DNA of 64,000 nt, taken from assembly GCA_004026145.2 (NCBI GenBank), contig CP034986.1, positions 18,644,933-18,708,932 on the forward strand, given 5' to 3'. The notes below the pieces were generated by a model that saw only the letters and a program-made list of their open reading frames with translations, did not search any database and was not told the DNA's origin. This document shows positions 25,158-38,758 of the stretch, piece by piece. The DNA is from Takifugu bimaculatus. Taxonomy: Eukaryota; Chordata; Actinopteri; Tetraodontiformes; Tetraodontidae. A program made the translations under genes and the position numbers. Within the stretch, counting starts at the first letter, position 1, and the number at the start of each line of letters is the position of its first letter.

Positions 25158-25163
25158 AATAAA
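25158..25163 (+). promoter_or_regulatory. ptgfrn: Candidate polyadenylation signal AATAAA with T/GT-rich downstream element
   Basis: AATAAA followed within 20-90 bp by T-rich and GT-rich sequence (TTGTTGTTGAAAATG, TGTTGTTTTGTT), the usual arrangement at vertebrate cleavage sites. It is the best candidate of those seen. Confidence 0.35.
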
Positions 25164-25264
25164 TAGATTTGTAAGTTATCTTTTTCTGTAAATGCCGTGC
25201 TGCTTTCTTATTTTGTTGTTGAAAATGACTGTTGTTTTGTTTTTTCTCCGCCCATTTGGGGTTC

Positions 25265-25490
25265 TGAATCTTGCACTTGCATGTAGTTTGGAGGTTTGGG
25301 ATTGAACCGATGACCTTCGCACCACTCCTTCTGAAATTAACTAAACCACGGGAGAGGAAGCAGATAACTGATGGTTGGATTCCTGTTTGCATAAGGAGTT
25401 GGACGCAGCAGATCTGCTCCAGGTGTATTCCTGCCTCTCAGCCTGTGATTTCTGGGATGGGCCCCAGCACCACCTGATGATGATAATCAC
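25265..25490. repeat. Degenerate teleost LINE/SINE repeat
   Basis: GGGATTGAACCGATGACCTTC and later CAGGTGTATTCCTGCCTCTC with TGGGATGGGCCCCAGC match the recurrent fish repeat that reads GTATTCCTGCCTCTCGCCC...TGGGATAGGCTCCAGC. The family is inferred from memory. Confidence 0.5.
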
Positions 25491-28041
25491 TGGAAAAAAT
25501 AACACACGCTGATCCTAACGTTTGTGGCTGCCACCTCGCCAAATGAGAAGTTTGGCCCTGCTGGGATCTTGGCGTTATTCTCTTTTGATTCACCTTTATT
25601 TACCTGAATTTTCAGCGCCTGCTGCTGTCGTTGTGTTGGGGGGGTGTCGACCGGTCGCTGTGTAAAATGGCACCATTTCAATCGTTTCATTTGATTTTAT
25701 GGGGTCTCAAAATTAAATATTCAAACATTTTTCTGTAATTTCTTTCAGATTTTGCTAATTTCCCCTCCATATTTCAATTTTATAGGCAGCTTAATGAGCT
25801 GAATTTGTCTTAGAATGATGTCTAACATAATGATTAGGGTGTCGGCCTGCAGCCGCCTACAAAAATCCAATCATATTCATGTCACTGAAAATAAGGCGCG
25901 CTCGGGCCGAGGAGGTTTTCTCACGTTCCTCCTCAGAGTTGCAACTAATGCGGGTCCCATTTATTTTTCCCCTCCATCCCAGGTCAAAGCTGTCAATCAG
26001 GCTTCGCTTCCAAACGGGGACCAGCACACTGGGCGGCAGCTCCGTTTGCTCCCACTCCAGGGTTTTTATTTTGTTTCCTCCGCCCGTGGCTCTGCTTCCT
26101 CTCCTCTGTCGCTTTCACTCTCTTCATTAGAAATGCAGATGAGCTGAAACCTCATTCACTCTCTTGGGTTTCATTTTTACACCTCTTTAACACCCTAATC
26201 TCTCAATTCTCCCTCCATCCAACCACTTGTTCTCTCATCTCATGCTGTGATGGAAAAGAAAGCGGCGGCGTTGATTGGCTCGTTCTCTCTCAGGGTCCAT
26301 TTGGCCCAGTTTTCTCGGCCCTCCAGGTGTGCGTCAACACTCCCATGAAGCCTTCTGTGATACATCCCTAACATGGACGTCTTACTCTGTCGCATCGCTG
26401 CTGTTTACGTCCCAAACTCCAGCTCAGGATATTTGTTTTCTCCGCTTCCCCTTCTGGGTGTACGGCACATTTGGTGGTGCCTGTCCCGACCCCGACTATA
26501 GTGTGTCTTAGCTCGAGGGCTCGCTCCACATAACAGGGAATTCAAACAGAAAAATTCAGCAGCGCAACGAGACAAACCGCCCTCCCTGGAGCGAACCAGA
26601 GGGGACACATTTTCTCATCTGCTTTGTAATCGTCACTGATGTTTGCCTCAAATCCACGGTGGTGACGCTGCTGCAGTCATGAAAGGAAAAGGAAACACGA
26701 CTCAAAACGCTGAAATCATGGCTATTTAAATTGGATTAAACTCCCAAAATGACCATTTTTCATGAAAATGCATCTTCTACGCTACCCTTCTCGTCAAGCA
26801 GATCAATAACAAGTGATTTAGGGTTTTTCTTTTTTAAAAGTTGAACCAAAAAATTCACATTTGGGAGCGAATCTGGGGATGGACTCTCCCTCAAGGACAA
26901 CAACACAGGAGTGAACCAGAGCTCAGGGATTAGTTTTGATCAAGGTCATAAATGCTTAATTGTCTTTTTGGCTCGATCAGCATTGCCGCTTTTTCTATAA
27001 TGTGTCATTGGAACTGTGATGTCCCTTCTTATCCATAAATGGTCTGGAGAGGAGGCAACGAATGATAGACAGGAATACACCCTGGCCCATCCAACACACA
27101 CACACACACAGTTATGTCAATGACAGCTGGAGGTCAGTCTGCTGAAAAGTCATGTCAAAAAACATATAAACAAAATGCAAAAATCAGCATTTTGTCTCCC
27201 TGTGACATAACTGAGAACTGCTTCAAAGCAGTTCTGCCCCTTACCCATGATGCTTTGCTTCAGGCGCTTATCATAATATACTGCAGTATTGATACATGTG
27301 AATCCACTCCACCCATTTGTGTTTGATTGTGGTGCCCAGTTAAAGGGTTTAAGCCAGTGTGTGTAAAGCGTAATATTCCCCATCAGAGGTGTGTATCTGT
27401 TTCTAGAGTAACTAAACACAAGGTGTCACATGGATCATGTGACTGTTATTCATTCCACAGACTGTAGCATCAACACTGCAGTTATCAGTTCAGGGGCCAC
27501 GGGGCCCCAACACAGGGTGGAGATCAGCGTGCAGCCCAGATGTGGGGTAGTTAAACTGGAACACTGCATCTGTTCCTGTTACGTATACATATAACATATG
27601 GGATGGCTGCTTTACTGCTTCATTTCATCTCATTTAGGAGGAGCATTCTTTCTTCTTCTTTCTTTCCTGACCGCTTTTTCCCATTTGGGATCACAGGGAG
27701 GGCATAAGTGGAAAATATTTATCTGAAAACTGAAAAGCTTTTAATCAGGAACAAGGCTTTAGAAATTTTGGAAGTACTTTCTATCAGTAATTGCTATTTT
27801 CTTGTACTTTACACTAGTGGGGTAGATATCATTTATAACGATGTGCCAAGTTGCTTTTTCCTCTAAAATCTGACTTTTGTTGTTTGTTTTATGACGGATT
27901 TTTTCCCCCCCTTGAATTATTTTTAGAAATTAACGAGTTCCACTTTATCAAAAATTCATTTTACCCAGCCAGTGTCAGTGGAAAGCAGCATCGGAGGGAA
28001 AAGGCACCCCAAAGATGTCAGTGCTGCGTCTGAAGCCGCCC

Positions 28042-28152
28042 ACTCCTTCCCTGCTCCCTGCTCCCTACTCCCTACTCCCTACTCTCTACTCCCTACTCCC
28101 TGCTCCCTACTCCCTACTCCCTGCTCCCTACTCCCTACTTCCTGCTCCCTAC
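28042..28152. repeat. (CTCCCTA/CTCCCTG)n heptamer minisatellite
   Basis: About 15 units of a 7-bp pyrimidine-rich repeat that alternates between CTCCCTA and CTCCCTG, with one CTCTCTA. The array is short and well conserved. Confidence 0.93.
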
Positions 28153-28987
28153 ATAGCAGGCTTGAGTGGACTCCTTATTTACTTACTGATAACCTGAAAT
28201 GTTGCATTCAGACACGCCGGCGCACTTAAATGATGTCATAGCGTCGCATAATGAATAAGTTCCAGGTGGAACGTTGTTTTCTTTAACTGATAAATAAATG
28301 TCACGTCTATCTCCTCGTGTGGGACCACAAAGTGGTCCTCACTTAGCATTTGGGTAGCCCTTTAAAAAGCATGCACCCTAGTTAGTGCACGATAGAGAGA
28401 GAATAAAGCGGGAGTCATATCAGGCCAGAGTGCAAGTTATAACCAGTTTCACCAGTTATTAATAATAATTATTCGCTACTCATTTTTGAACTGAAATGAT
28501 GATGTCAGTGGGTTTATTAGAGAAGCTTTATTGAGGCCCAAAGCTTCATCCTCCAGGAGCCTGTGTACCATAAACAATTTATTCAGGCAGCTCCTCTCTT
28601 TTACTGCCTCCTTTCTCTCAAACCTGTCTTGACTGTCTCACAATTCACTCGTGTTTTTGGGTATCAGATCAAATTTGATTCACAAATTAAGAATTTCTCC
28701 AGTTTGTCTTCACTGTTCCAGGTCATCTTGCCTTCACTTTCTTGTGTTTTGCCTCGTAGAACCCCAAAATAACAATCCTTTTATGCACAGCTGTATTTAC
28801 ATCAGGCTGCCCTACATCTGACACAAGGATAAATTATGTAATGTAGCAAGTATCCTCGTGCAGCTTCAAATGGATGGTTGAGGCAATGATGAGCTCCAAG
28901 AAGGGAAGACTGGCTGCATTGTAGCTGCAGGACAGCTCCTCTGGGCTGCTTTGTCTCATTGAGCAAGGGAGCATTAACTGACCTCCC

Positions 28988-28990
<3 letters not shown>

Positions 28991-29019
<29 letters not shown>
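28991..29019. repeat. (TG)n microsatellite
   Basis: Fourteen uninterrupted TG units followed by TCCAGG. Confidence 0.97.
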
Positions 29020-29021
<2 letters not shown>

Positions 29022-30624
29022 AGGAATGCCACGATAACTCTTTAACACTTGAACCTCACCATAGAAACTTTGTCAGCATATGGGCGGGTGGGGGATGGGC
29101 GGAGGGAGTGCATGTGAGCTGGGGGAAGCTCGTTTGTGTAATTTATAATGAAGCAGAAGGTATTTGTGAACTTGCTTACACTCAGACCTCTGCACCATTG
29201 TTTCAGACTCATGCATTCTTTTTTAAAAGGCTCTTCTTTTGATTTATTTGTTAACCTTCTGTAGACTTTCACCAGCTTGATTTATGAAATATTCAACAAA
29301 GGCAGGTTGGAAGATTGCATTGAGCTGATGTGGGGCCCAGGACCGATGGGTGGACAGCTGGCTGTGACGTATCAACGTTTCAACCAGCGTTAATGTTTTT
29401 CGACTGCGCGTTTGGATCTATAGACCTCAGGCAGCACTCCACCTACCTCTGTGAAAGCACTTGTTCCCATGAAGGCTGGGCTCCTTTATCTTCCTGCTGC
29501 TGCTAGGCTAGGCACCAGTCCATCCTGTTTGTCTAAAATTAGAGTCCCGCTCACAGCAACGTCGGGGCTCTTCGCGTGTTTGCCTGCGTAACTGCTTGGG
29601 ATAAAATGAGACAACTGCTGCTCACAGCCACAAAGTCTCACATCTTAGTCAGAAGCGAGCGGGCTCCCTGTGGCTAACAGCTAGTTTCATCACCTAACAG
29701 AAAAAAGCGTTAGCATCTTCAAGAATTAATGGTACAAGGGCAGCCATAAAGGCATGAAATATCCATATTCTTCAAAATGAATTCATACCATCATTGCTTT
29801 TCTGAAATTTTTTATATATTTGCCTATATTTGTCAATTTGCCAATATTTTGGGGCTTAACTAGATACAGAGCAGCTGTTTGTAAAACTGCAAGAATCAAG
29901 CCAAGATTTACGGCTTGATTTAAATCTCATATAAATAAACAAAACTTGACCAAAGTGCTTTACAGCTGCAACAGAAAACAGTCAGAGCACAAGTGCTGGA
30001 AAATAATACCCACATAAGCATCAAGTTCAAAAGAAGGTGAGTTTTAAGAATGGGCTTTATCTGTGGACTATTATGGGACTGATTCAAATCGGGCAGCTGC
30101 ACTTCAGTTTTTAATGATATCAAATTATATAGACAAGTAACAATAGCATAACTTTCTGAGAAAAGGATTAAAGCGGATCACGATGAGGTCAACGTTTCTA
30201 CAAATCCAGGTTTACATTTTGGGATATATTTGCGGAGCTCTTTCTTTCTCTGAGAGGTTGATTCTTTATCTGAAACCGCTGCCTTGTCACCGCTCCCCAC
30301 ACTATCAAATCTGACACCAGCACTGTCGCCTCTCTCCGACTTAAACATGCTGTATTATTTAGGCAAGGAAGCGTTCGGCATCCCAGTTCCTTGAAGTGTT
30401 TCTGCACGAACAGGGACACTTCAGAGGCCTCCAGTGTAACGTAAAGAGCACAGCGTCATTTTATACAAAAAAGTGAAGCAAAAAACATTAATGGCTCCTA
30501 AATGTGACACCCAATGTTTAAGGGGAATAATTTAGCCTCTGTGTTAGTGACGGAGAATTCCCACTGTCGGGAAACTCCGAAATAGAAAAGCAGCGTCACT
30601 TTTTCCCAGTCTGCATTTAAATCC

Positions 30625-30648
30625 TCGATCCTGTTCCGACAGGATCGA
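30625..30648. other. Perfect 10-bp hairpin with tetraloop
   Basis: TCGATCCTGT (30625-30634), loop TCCG, ACAGGATCGA (30639-30648). The arms match perfectly. No neighbouring gene explains it. Confidence 0.9.
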
Positions 30649-32294
30649 TGGATTGCTAATCCAAAGAGGGCAGCCATTGGATTGATGGATGGATGGTACC
30701 AGCGAGACTTCTGAGCCTCCGCTTTGGCGCGACCCTTCATTTCTTTGTGTAATGCCCCAGCCTTACAGTCCCCTCGCTTCAATACCAACGCTAATCTCTG
30801 GTTTTCCAAAGCAGATGGGGACCAAATGCTGGTCACAAATCAAACTTCAGTGCTGGCTGCATATGGCAGTTAAAAATATTGCATTGGAAGGGAAAGTGAC
30901 TTTATCTTCCAGCCTGCACGGGAGAGAGAAGCTGCACGATAAAAGAAACCGTTTTCGTCCATCATCTGACGCAAGTAGAAGCAAATTTGATAATGAAAGA
31001 TAGAAAATAGGAGTCATTTCTTAGGTCTGAGATGGGCATTTCTAAAAAAAACCCAGTGGATCCAGTGTGCTCAAACATGGGACCTCTAAATTATGCTGAC
31101 GGTGTTGTAAATATCAGCTCACTAAAGAAATAATAGCCTGTTCCTGCTGCATGACTTCTCCTTGTATGGCGCTCCTTCGCCTCCAACGCGGCAGCGGGCA
31201 CGCCTGCAGGTGCACGCACACTTCGCTGAACACCAACAACTGGTACTGGAACTGGTTTAGGACTGGGATACCGAAGTCTTCGGCTTTGACTCCTAAATTA
31301 TGAATACATTGGCCAGTCGAACGAACCAAAAGCTGATTCTGACTAAAAGTCGCAGCGATGGGCTTGTGGGTGATGTTTGTTCCACCGCTTTGGTGAATGA
31401 GAGTAAAAAGCTGCTGTCTTGTATAAACCATGTGTAAAGTGTGTTCCTCCGCAGATGTGAGCCTTCCTGCCTGGTGCTATTTTTGGCATCTTTGTGGATT
31501 TATTTCTTTTTAATGCAAAGCTGTCAGTGATATGTTTGGACCTGGAATCAGCTTTTAACTGAAGGATAACGTTTATGTTTCTGGGAGACATGTTCAGTTG
31601 ATTAGAACTGGTAAAAGAAAGAAAAAAAAAAAATAAAGGAACTCCGGCATCGTGGGCTCAATACCTCTGCAGGCCCGTCGAAGCCGTAATGATCGTAGCT
31701 CTTAAAATAGGTGAAAATCTGTGGCGATGAGCCCCCCAGATACACGCATGTTGAAATCATTAACGATGTGTACTGATATCCTGGCTATAATTCCAAGGCT
31801 GCGAGGATCTAAGCTAATGCTTCTTGAGGGAGCATTAAAGAGGATCACTGAAGTGAAGAACTTTGGATACTTGTTTGAAGTAGTTGAAAGCAGCCGAGAC
31901 CTCAGTTGATCAGCTTTGTACTTTTTGGACACTTGACATGACACAGTCTTGCAGATTATAATGTGTAAGTTAATATGTGCATGGATTTAGAAGGGAGCTC
32001 GTTCATTACGTTAAAACGCAGCAGCCTTGGCTGCTATTGGCAACCACCCCATTGGTTCCTCTATCGCCTCTCTCTCTGAGATCAAGGAACGCGACTCGTG
32101 CCGTCAGGCTTGGAAGCAACTATATCATCTTACTGAGTTGCCAAGGTGTAAAATGTGAGTTGACCTTGTAATCCTCTGCCAGACATCCCTTGGAACCCTT
32201 TTTAAATAAGACTCATCGGAGAACACGTCCTGACCTGGATTTACACCACGTGTCAGCTTCTCTTTTCACTGGGATGTCCTGGCTTTTCTCGGGC

Positions 32295-32348
32295 CTTTCT
32301 GCATGCTGGCTGACCTGTTGTGCTCCGGTCAGCCAGCATGCGCGAAAG
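32295..32348. other. Strong 15-bp inverted repeat (hairpin)
   Basis: GCATGCTGGCTGACC at 32301-32315 is perfectly complementary to 32327-32341 across an 11-base spacer. After a small asymmetric bulge, CTTTC (32295-32299) pairs with GAAAG (32344-32348). No element or gene was recognised around it. Confidence 0.92.
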
Positions 32349-33563
32349 ACGGCGCTTTTGGTTTCTCTTTAGCCGCAAAAATTACATGGAGATGTCTGCA
32401 AGCTCCGTGGCTCCTATTTAAGCTGCGGTGCAGAACACTGAAATTCCTACATCTGTCCAGGAGATGCTGTTGGGATTGTCAGGTGAATAACCTCATCTCT
32501 AGGTACTTGAGTTTTTCTATTTTTATACCCTCATTGCACCATCACGCTGAAATAGGCCCAAAGTGCATATCTTTGTATAATTACACACCTGTAAATGCAT
32601 GCTCGTGTTACTTACTTGGCCCTAATTAGGCCAGGATATGGAACAATCCCTGAACCATCACCTACATGCTTCACCTCAGCTACGCCCCTTTTCTGCGCCA
32701 CCCTGCCATTAAGTTTTACAGGCTAGTCGGCGAACGCACCTCTCGTTATCCCAAAAAGGTAACGCGAGCCTGTGACACAAAGCTGCAGTGAACGTGGCTG
32801 CGCTGCTCTGCAGAGCACAGCTAATGTAAACACCATTATCTTGTGTGGTTATCAGCTATCCAGACAACCTTCGGCTCGGGTGTCCCGGGCCTCCGAGGAA
32901 GTAAACCAGCTCTTTCACCTGGGTCCCATCTGGCCTTGGTGAGAGCTGTTTTAAAACCTGGATGGATTGTGGACTGGGTTTCAACATCCCCGATCCACCA
33001 AATCACACAAGCAGAGCAAACCGAGCAAACCAAGCAAACTACTGCAGGTAGTTTGTAAGGTGACGCCGATCTTCGAACTGCCCGTTTCACATCGCCGCTA
33101 CGGTGACTACAAACGGTCCATCCCACCGTAACAGTGGAACGTGCTGGCAGTCACGTCACCCGGTGTTGGAGCACAGCGAAAGGAAACGTGTCGGTGACCC
33201 AGATCCTCTGTCTCTGCCATGTTTGGACAGAGCAGCGCGCGCCAGGGTTGAGAGTCATCTTCAAAGTGTGATGCAGCGTTTGTTCACGGGCGTCGCAGGC
33301 GCGCCATCAATCAGCGCACTTCCCAGTCCTATAAACCCTGAGAGTAGAGGCGGGGGAGCAGGGGAAATATGTCACACTTCAAAAAGCTATCAGCAGCCAT
33401 TAAATACTTCATATTATTACACCCAGTACACATGCAGCACACCCCATGAACCATGATGGAAGGAACAAAGCTCCCACTGTGATGGAAATCAAAGGAGAAA
33501 TGGAAAGAATGGTAGAACCACTTCTGCTCTGGGAATGATTTATCTCATTTCTATGTGTTTCAG

Positions 33564-33598
33564 ACGCGCGCGCGTGTGTGTGTGTGTGTGGTGTGGTG
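33564..33598. repeat. (CG)n-(TG)n alternating purine-pyrimidine repeat
   Basis: CGCGCGCGCG followed by nine TG units and GGTGTGGTG, a classic Z-DNA-prone composition. Confidence 0.9.
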
Positions 33599-36500
33599 CA
33601 AAAACATTCGGTGCCGTTTCAGAAAGTCTGGGCAATATTTGAATAACAAATTTGGATTTTCGACTTTTCCGACATCTCATTAGACGCCTCAATCGTCATA
33701 TAAGCAACAATCTTCTGTCAAAGCGCTGGTCAGTGCAAAGGTCAGCTCATAGCAAAAAGGTTCCCTCCCCTTAATGAGCCCGGAAATCCCAGAATCCTAT
33801 AAACAACCTAGTTGCAACCTCTGTTTCGATCTAAATAAAGAAGTAAATAAATAAATAAATGAATAAATAGCCGAAGCACAAATAATTAGAGCTGGCCCAG
33901 ATCTGCAGGCCGATCCCACAGATTGCATCAACTCACGGTGCCTGGAAGACACGGCTCTCTCCTCACACTGTCCACGGACAGACACACAGCTTGTTTTACC
34001 GTCCCACTCGTCCTCGTCCATACACACACGTTTGCTAACCTCCCATGTATCCCCGAATCAGTGGGTGTGGAATCCCAGGAGTCATCAGAGGACAAAACAA
34101 CTTTTGGACTGTCGTCACGGCGTTTTGAATTCCACCCACATCCACATAAAACCTTTAACTTATCTCGATATTATTCACAATGGCAAAGAAAAATAAATCG
34201 GTGGATCCCCTACGACGGCCTTATCTTCAGCGCCTTCCGCTCCAGTTTTTCACCTCACAGAGCATTGTTACTAGCGCGCTCATGGAACGTCAGAGTCCAT
34301 CATTATCGTGCTGACCATTCATTATTCGGGCCATTGTGATGCTCTGTTGATGCTCACACACAGCCTGGGGACAACTTACATTAACCTCTTTTCCGCTTCG
34401 AGGCGAGGCAGACAGCTCCGTTCTTCACTTCATTAATAAGGACGGTTCTGTGCGTCGCAAACAAATGTACGTTGAAAAGAAAACTCAGTTCACATTGTTT
34501 CTCCTGAGGTCACAGAAATTGGTGACTGACTCAGCCCCACTGCCCACTGCCTAAAAAACGAATGAAATGTTAATTAATAAACTCTATTCTACTATCTATT
34601 GGGCTGTTACCTGCATTACAGTTCTCAAACTTGGCTGTATTTTAAACGCACAAAATCTACAGCAAAGGAGACCAGTCGTTTTTGAGGGATCATTTGTCGT
34701 CTCCGTCGACGTGACCCTTCGCGGTTCTGAGAATGATTGCACATTACCCAAGTGTGGCAGCACTTTGAAGCGATTAGCATTTCAGTCATGACATGATCCT
34801 GGAGTAAAGAATAAATATGTGCGGCGGGTTTACACAGCCTGTGCAGTGACAGATGGCTCCAATCAGAAATCTGCGCGAGCGGGCGATGTGACGCAAAAGG
34901 CGGAAAGATGCGGCTGAAACGCATCTCTTGTGTCAATAAGCATCCAGGAGCTGCAGTTATGGCTGCGATGCTGCTGGCAGAGCAGGAGGAACATGTGCCA
35001 CGGGGCCATAACGCTCACAGGAACAGGAACAGAGCTCCCACTGGCCAGATTCAATTTTTCAATTTGATTTGAGTCACTTTCAAGGCACTTAGAACCGTTC
35101 TTAAGCTGGACATATACTGAATAGAGCTACCCAGTATAGCTAGAATCATACAACTATATTTCTCTTACTTATAAAACAAGCTACATGCAAGAACCTGCAA
35201 AGGGAAAAAAAGGTTTAGTTGGTGGTCAGTTTGTATCAATTTTGGGGAGATTTATCTTCTTGGATGCAGAAATCTGTATTTGATGCTTGTTGTGAGTGCT
35301 GAGAGGTGAGTTCGGGACAGAAGTGACTTACTGGCTTTGTTCTGTTTGGAACCTGAGGCTGGTCATGAGAACCACGCCTGAAGTGGGGAAGGCTGACCCC
35401 GCAGTTATCCACGGCTACAGGCAGGAATGTGGAGCTGGGCCTGTTTTTGTAGCACCTGTACAGTGGTGTGGAGCAAATTCCCACCGGGGTGGTGGGAACA
35501 CTTGTTCAACTACAGGAGTGTTGCATTCTTAAAAAGAGTTGGCTCCTGCTGTTACGCCACAGTGCCCCGTAGTTTGTTTTCGGGTGATCTGTGATGAAGC
35601 AGGAGAGCTGACACAGACAGACTCGTAAGAGAATAAAAGTCAAACTGAGCCCGGGGGACGAGATATGGCGACCTGGTTTCTCTCCGTACCATACTGCTGT
35701 GTTTGTGCTGCTTGAACTCCTCCCGCTCTCTGAGGTCACCCTTCCTCGTCGCTCCCCTACTGCCTGGAGCCACATTTCCAATCAAAGAGCAGCTTCATAT
35801 CTTTAGTATCTTTCTAAATGAGTCCAGTCCTATCTGCAGTCAAACTGGGTTTTTACAGTTTCATACTCTGTGGTCCACAGCGTGCAAATTAAAAGCTCCA
35901 TTTTTTTACCTGAGTGACCTAAAACTTTATTTATATCCACATCTTTTTTCAGACACATGAAGCTCCTGATTCACTGAGGGTTTATTCCGGGTAAAAGCAT
36001 GGCTAAACTCGGGCCAGTTGTCTCTCAGGCAGATATTCTCTGCACGTTTATGACTGAAGATCACACCCCACTTTAAAATCAGCTAAAATGCTCCCTCCAG
36101 GCCGTTCATGAGCTCTTGTGTGGTGAGTCTGATTGCTCCCCAGTGACTGTGTTGAGTGGAGAATTGCATTTAAGGTTGTGGGGGGGCTGCGTACGGAGCT
36201 CAGGCACCTGCTTAGACCAGAAAACTGGTGCTGCTCCACCTGCAGCTAATTTGAATTGAGACATTTCTTTGGATGTGAATCACTCACACGGCCGTTGCTA
36301 TTATTTTACACGTCGCCTCATGCGCTATGACTCATTAAACCTCAGAAGCGTCATTAAACGTCACTGGATTCAACTCTGGAATTTCCCTCTCTTCTATTGG
36401 AACTGAAATTTTCTGGACATATAATGAGTTCCAGAACTTCTCATAGCAGAAAATAACCAACTTAAGATAAAAATAAATAAATATTAATTAGTGTGAAATT

Positions 36501-37559
36501 AGGAATTCTTGATGATGACTCCCAAAAAAGCCTGAGTTTTAATTAAACAACAACAAAAAAGAATTTGTCTGTGTTGAATCGACAATTTGAGGCTGGTGTC
36601 CCTCCTCTGACCTTCTCTGAGGTCACCAGCTGAATGCTGCGGGCGGCTGAGCAGGGCGGCGTCCAGACTGTGGGTGAGACAAAGGAACCCAAAAGGCACA
36701 AACGGAGAAACCTGTAGCTTCTGTTTATTTTCTATTTTCATGATATAATCTTTTCTGGGTCAAAGATGGTGCCTGGCTGGCTTCACACAGACCTGGGAGG
36801 AGGCAGGTCAGGTAAAACTAGGAACTGGCACTCATAGGAACACTGAGTCTAGAGTTACATATATAAAACAATATAACAAAATATATAGTTGAGATTTTTA
36901 GTAGATAAAAAGTCATGCTTAAAAATCTGCAGTTGTGTAGAAATTAGTTTGTCCCAGGACGTATGAAGCCATTTGAGGGGATCTTAAACCAGCCCAAATA
37001 TAATAATATAAAAAAGTAAGGTTGGTCATCATGATTTTATTGTTTTATTCTGATTGGGGGAGGGGGGGGGGGCTCCAACACTGCAGTGATTGATGCAGAC
37101 ACTGATCCAGCAAGTGGCTTCTACACACACGTTTGCTTCATACTGTTTGTTTGTTCTCAGCACTGTCATTGGTGGATTGCAGAATCAAAACCAAAATCAT
37201 CAACCTTGAGTCCAGCTGCTCATTGTGGTCACAGCATCTGCCACAGTTTTTCAAAGAAGAAGAAAGGATGCTCACGAGGTCACAAAGGGAGACAAGAACC
37301 AGGTCGAAAACTGGCGGGCTGACCTTTACGCCCACGTTTGCTGGGACAGATGTGCGCTCCTGCTGTGGGCACTACTTCCTTTAAACCTGGGGTCAAAGGT
37401 CCCTGGGTTCTGAACTGCTGCAATTCTGGGATGTAAGCAGCAGCCCTGCATCAAAGGCTTATGAGGAGCAATGTGATGCTTCAGATGAGAGCCGCAATCA
37501 CGAGATTTGACCAGTAAAGTCAGAAAAGTCAACTAAGAGAAAACTGCTCCTGGGATTGA

Positions 37560-37651
37560 GTTTATCAGCCAGGTCCTGGCTACAAATTGTATTTGGGAAA
37601 CAATAAACTACCATAACTACCATATTTATCAGCCTGGTCCTGGCTGATAAA
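37560..37651. repeat. Repeated stem-loop sequence
   Basis: TTTATCAGCC (37625-37634), loop TGGTCCT, GGCTGATAAA (37642-37651) is a perfect 10-bp stem. Almost the same sequence, TTTATCAGCCAGGTCCTGGC, occurs about 65 bp upstream without the complete right arm. Confidence 0.85.
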
Positions 37652-38671
37652 CTGATAAACAGGTCTCTGCTGTGATGTCACGCTGATGTGGCGTGTTGAA
37701 CTAAGCACGTACACGTACCACGGTAGCTTTTAGTCTTCTGAGCCGGAGACAAATATAGACGTGTCACTGATTTTCACTTTAGAACAAAGGTCTTAAAGTG
37801 AAAGCAGAGCAGGGGAACAAAACAATCCCACCGCATTGGAACGCCGGCCCAATCTGAGCGGGTTCAGACAGTGACTCACCCCCGGCCTATTAGCGGGGGC
37901 CGCCACAAGAGGCCTGGTGGCCCGGGGAGACCTGTCTCTGTACGCTGGCGCAGTGCCTGGCTGAGCTCGCTGGGTCCCTGAACGCATCAGCAGACGTCCT
38001 CCTGACGTTTCCCTGTGATCTAGTTCATGGCGGTGAGGAGAGGAATCTGTGGAAAAGCAGCATGAACATCAGTACTGGATGAATTCTGTTGTTGGAGAGT
38101 TCAGCAGGTTTGATGCATGACCTTTTATTAATCTGTGAATGGGAATAGAAGCTCTAAACTGAAGTCGCGGGGTTATTTAGGTTACAGGGAGACTGAGGTC
38201 AGGTTCTGTGTGCAACAGCTGCCCGGCCTTCATCATTCAGCTGGTCTGCACGGCTGTCCGACCACAGGACTGGCTGGATTAACCTTTCGCCCACGCACAC
38301 GCGCACATGCACCCACACTAACACACAGAGTCTGGGGCGGTGTGAGTTCCAGTTCATTTTCTCTTCTTTCATGGTCTGACTCCACCTGCCGTTAGCAAAC
38401 CGTCATCAGCTCCCTCATCACCTGCCGTAGGAGGGTAACGGGAGAACCCGTGACACAAACGTGCAACGTTATGGTTAGTTAGGGTAGTTTATTGTTTAAA
38501 GAAATACAATTTCTAGTTGTTTTTTATCCAGAGCTATCTAAAATTTTCACCCTGCACCAATTATCATTGGAAAATAACTAAGGGAAAAACAAACTAACAT
38601 TTTTTTATTAATTTTCCTCATTGGGTGGATTAAACTCTACATATTTAAGGAATGAGGTCAGCTTTGGAGCA

Positions 38672-38758
38672 TTTTATTATTATTACTACTATTAGTAGTA
38701 GTAGTAGTAGTAGTAATGGTAGTATTGTTGTTGTTGTTATTACTATTATTATTATTAA
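38672..38758. repeat. Compound triplet microsatellite (ATT/AGT/TTG)n
   Basis: Runs of ATT, TACT, TAGTAG, TTG and ATT triplets follow each other over about 87 bp. Confidence 0.9.

Larger units (their letters stand above)
22824..25163 (+). other. ptgfrn: Probable ptgfrn 3' UTR
   Basis: The stretch follows the TGA directly, has no splice-like ORF and contains several AATAAA signals. A UTR of about 2.3 kb is an inference; an earlier or later end is possible. No protein-coding frame is recognised in it. Confidence 0.45.

Noticed and set aside
33035..33055. Palindrome CAAACTAC-TGCAG-GTAGTTTG
   Set aside because: An 8-bp stem of this size is expected by chance in 64 kb, and no repeat or conserved context was seen.
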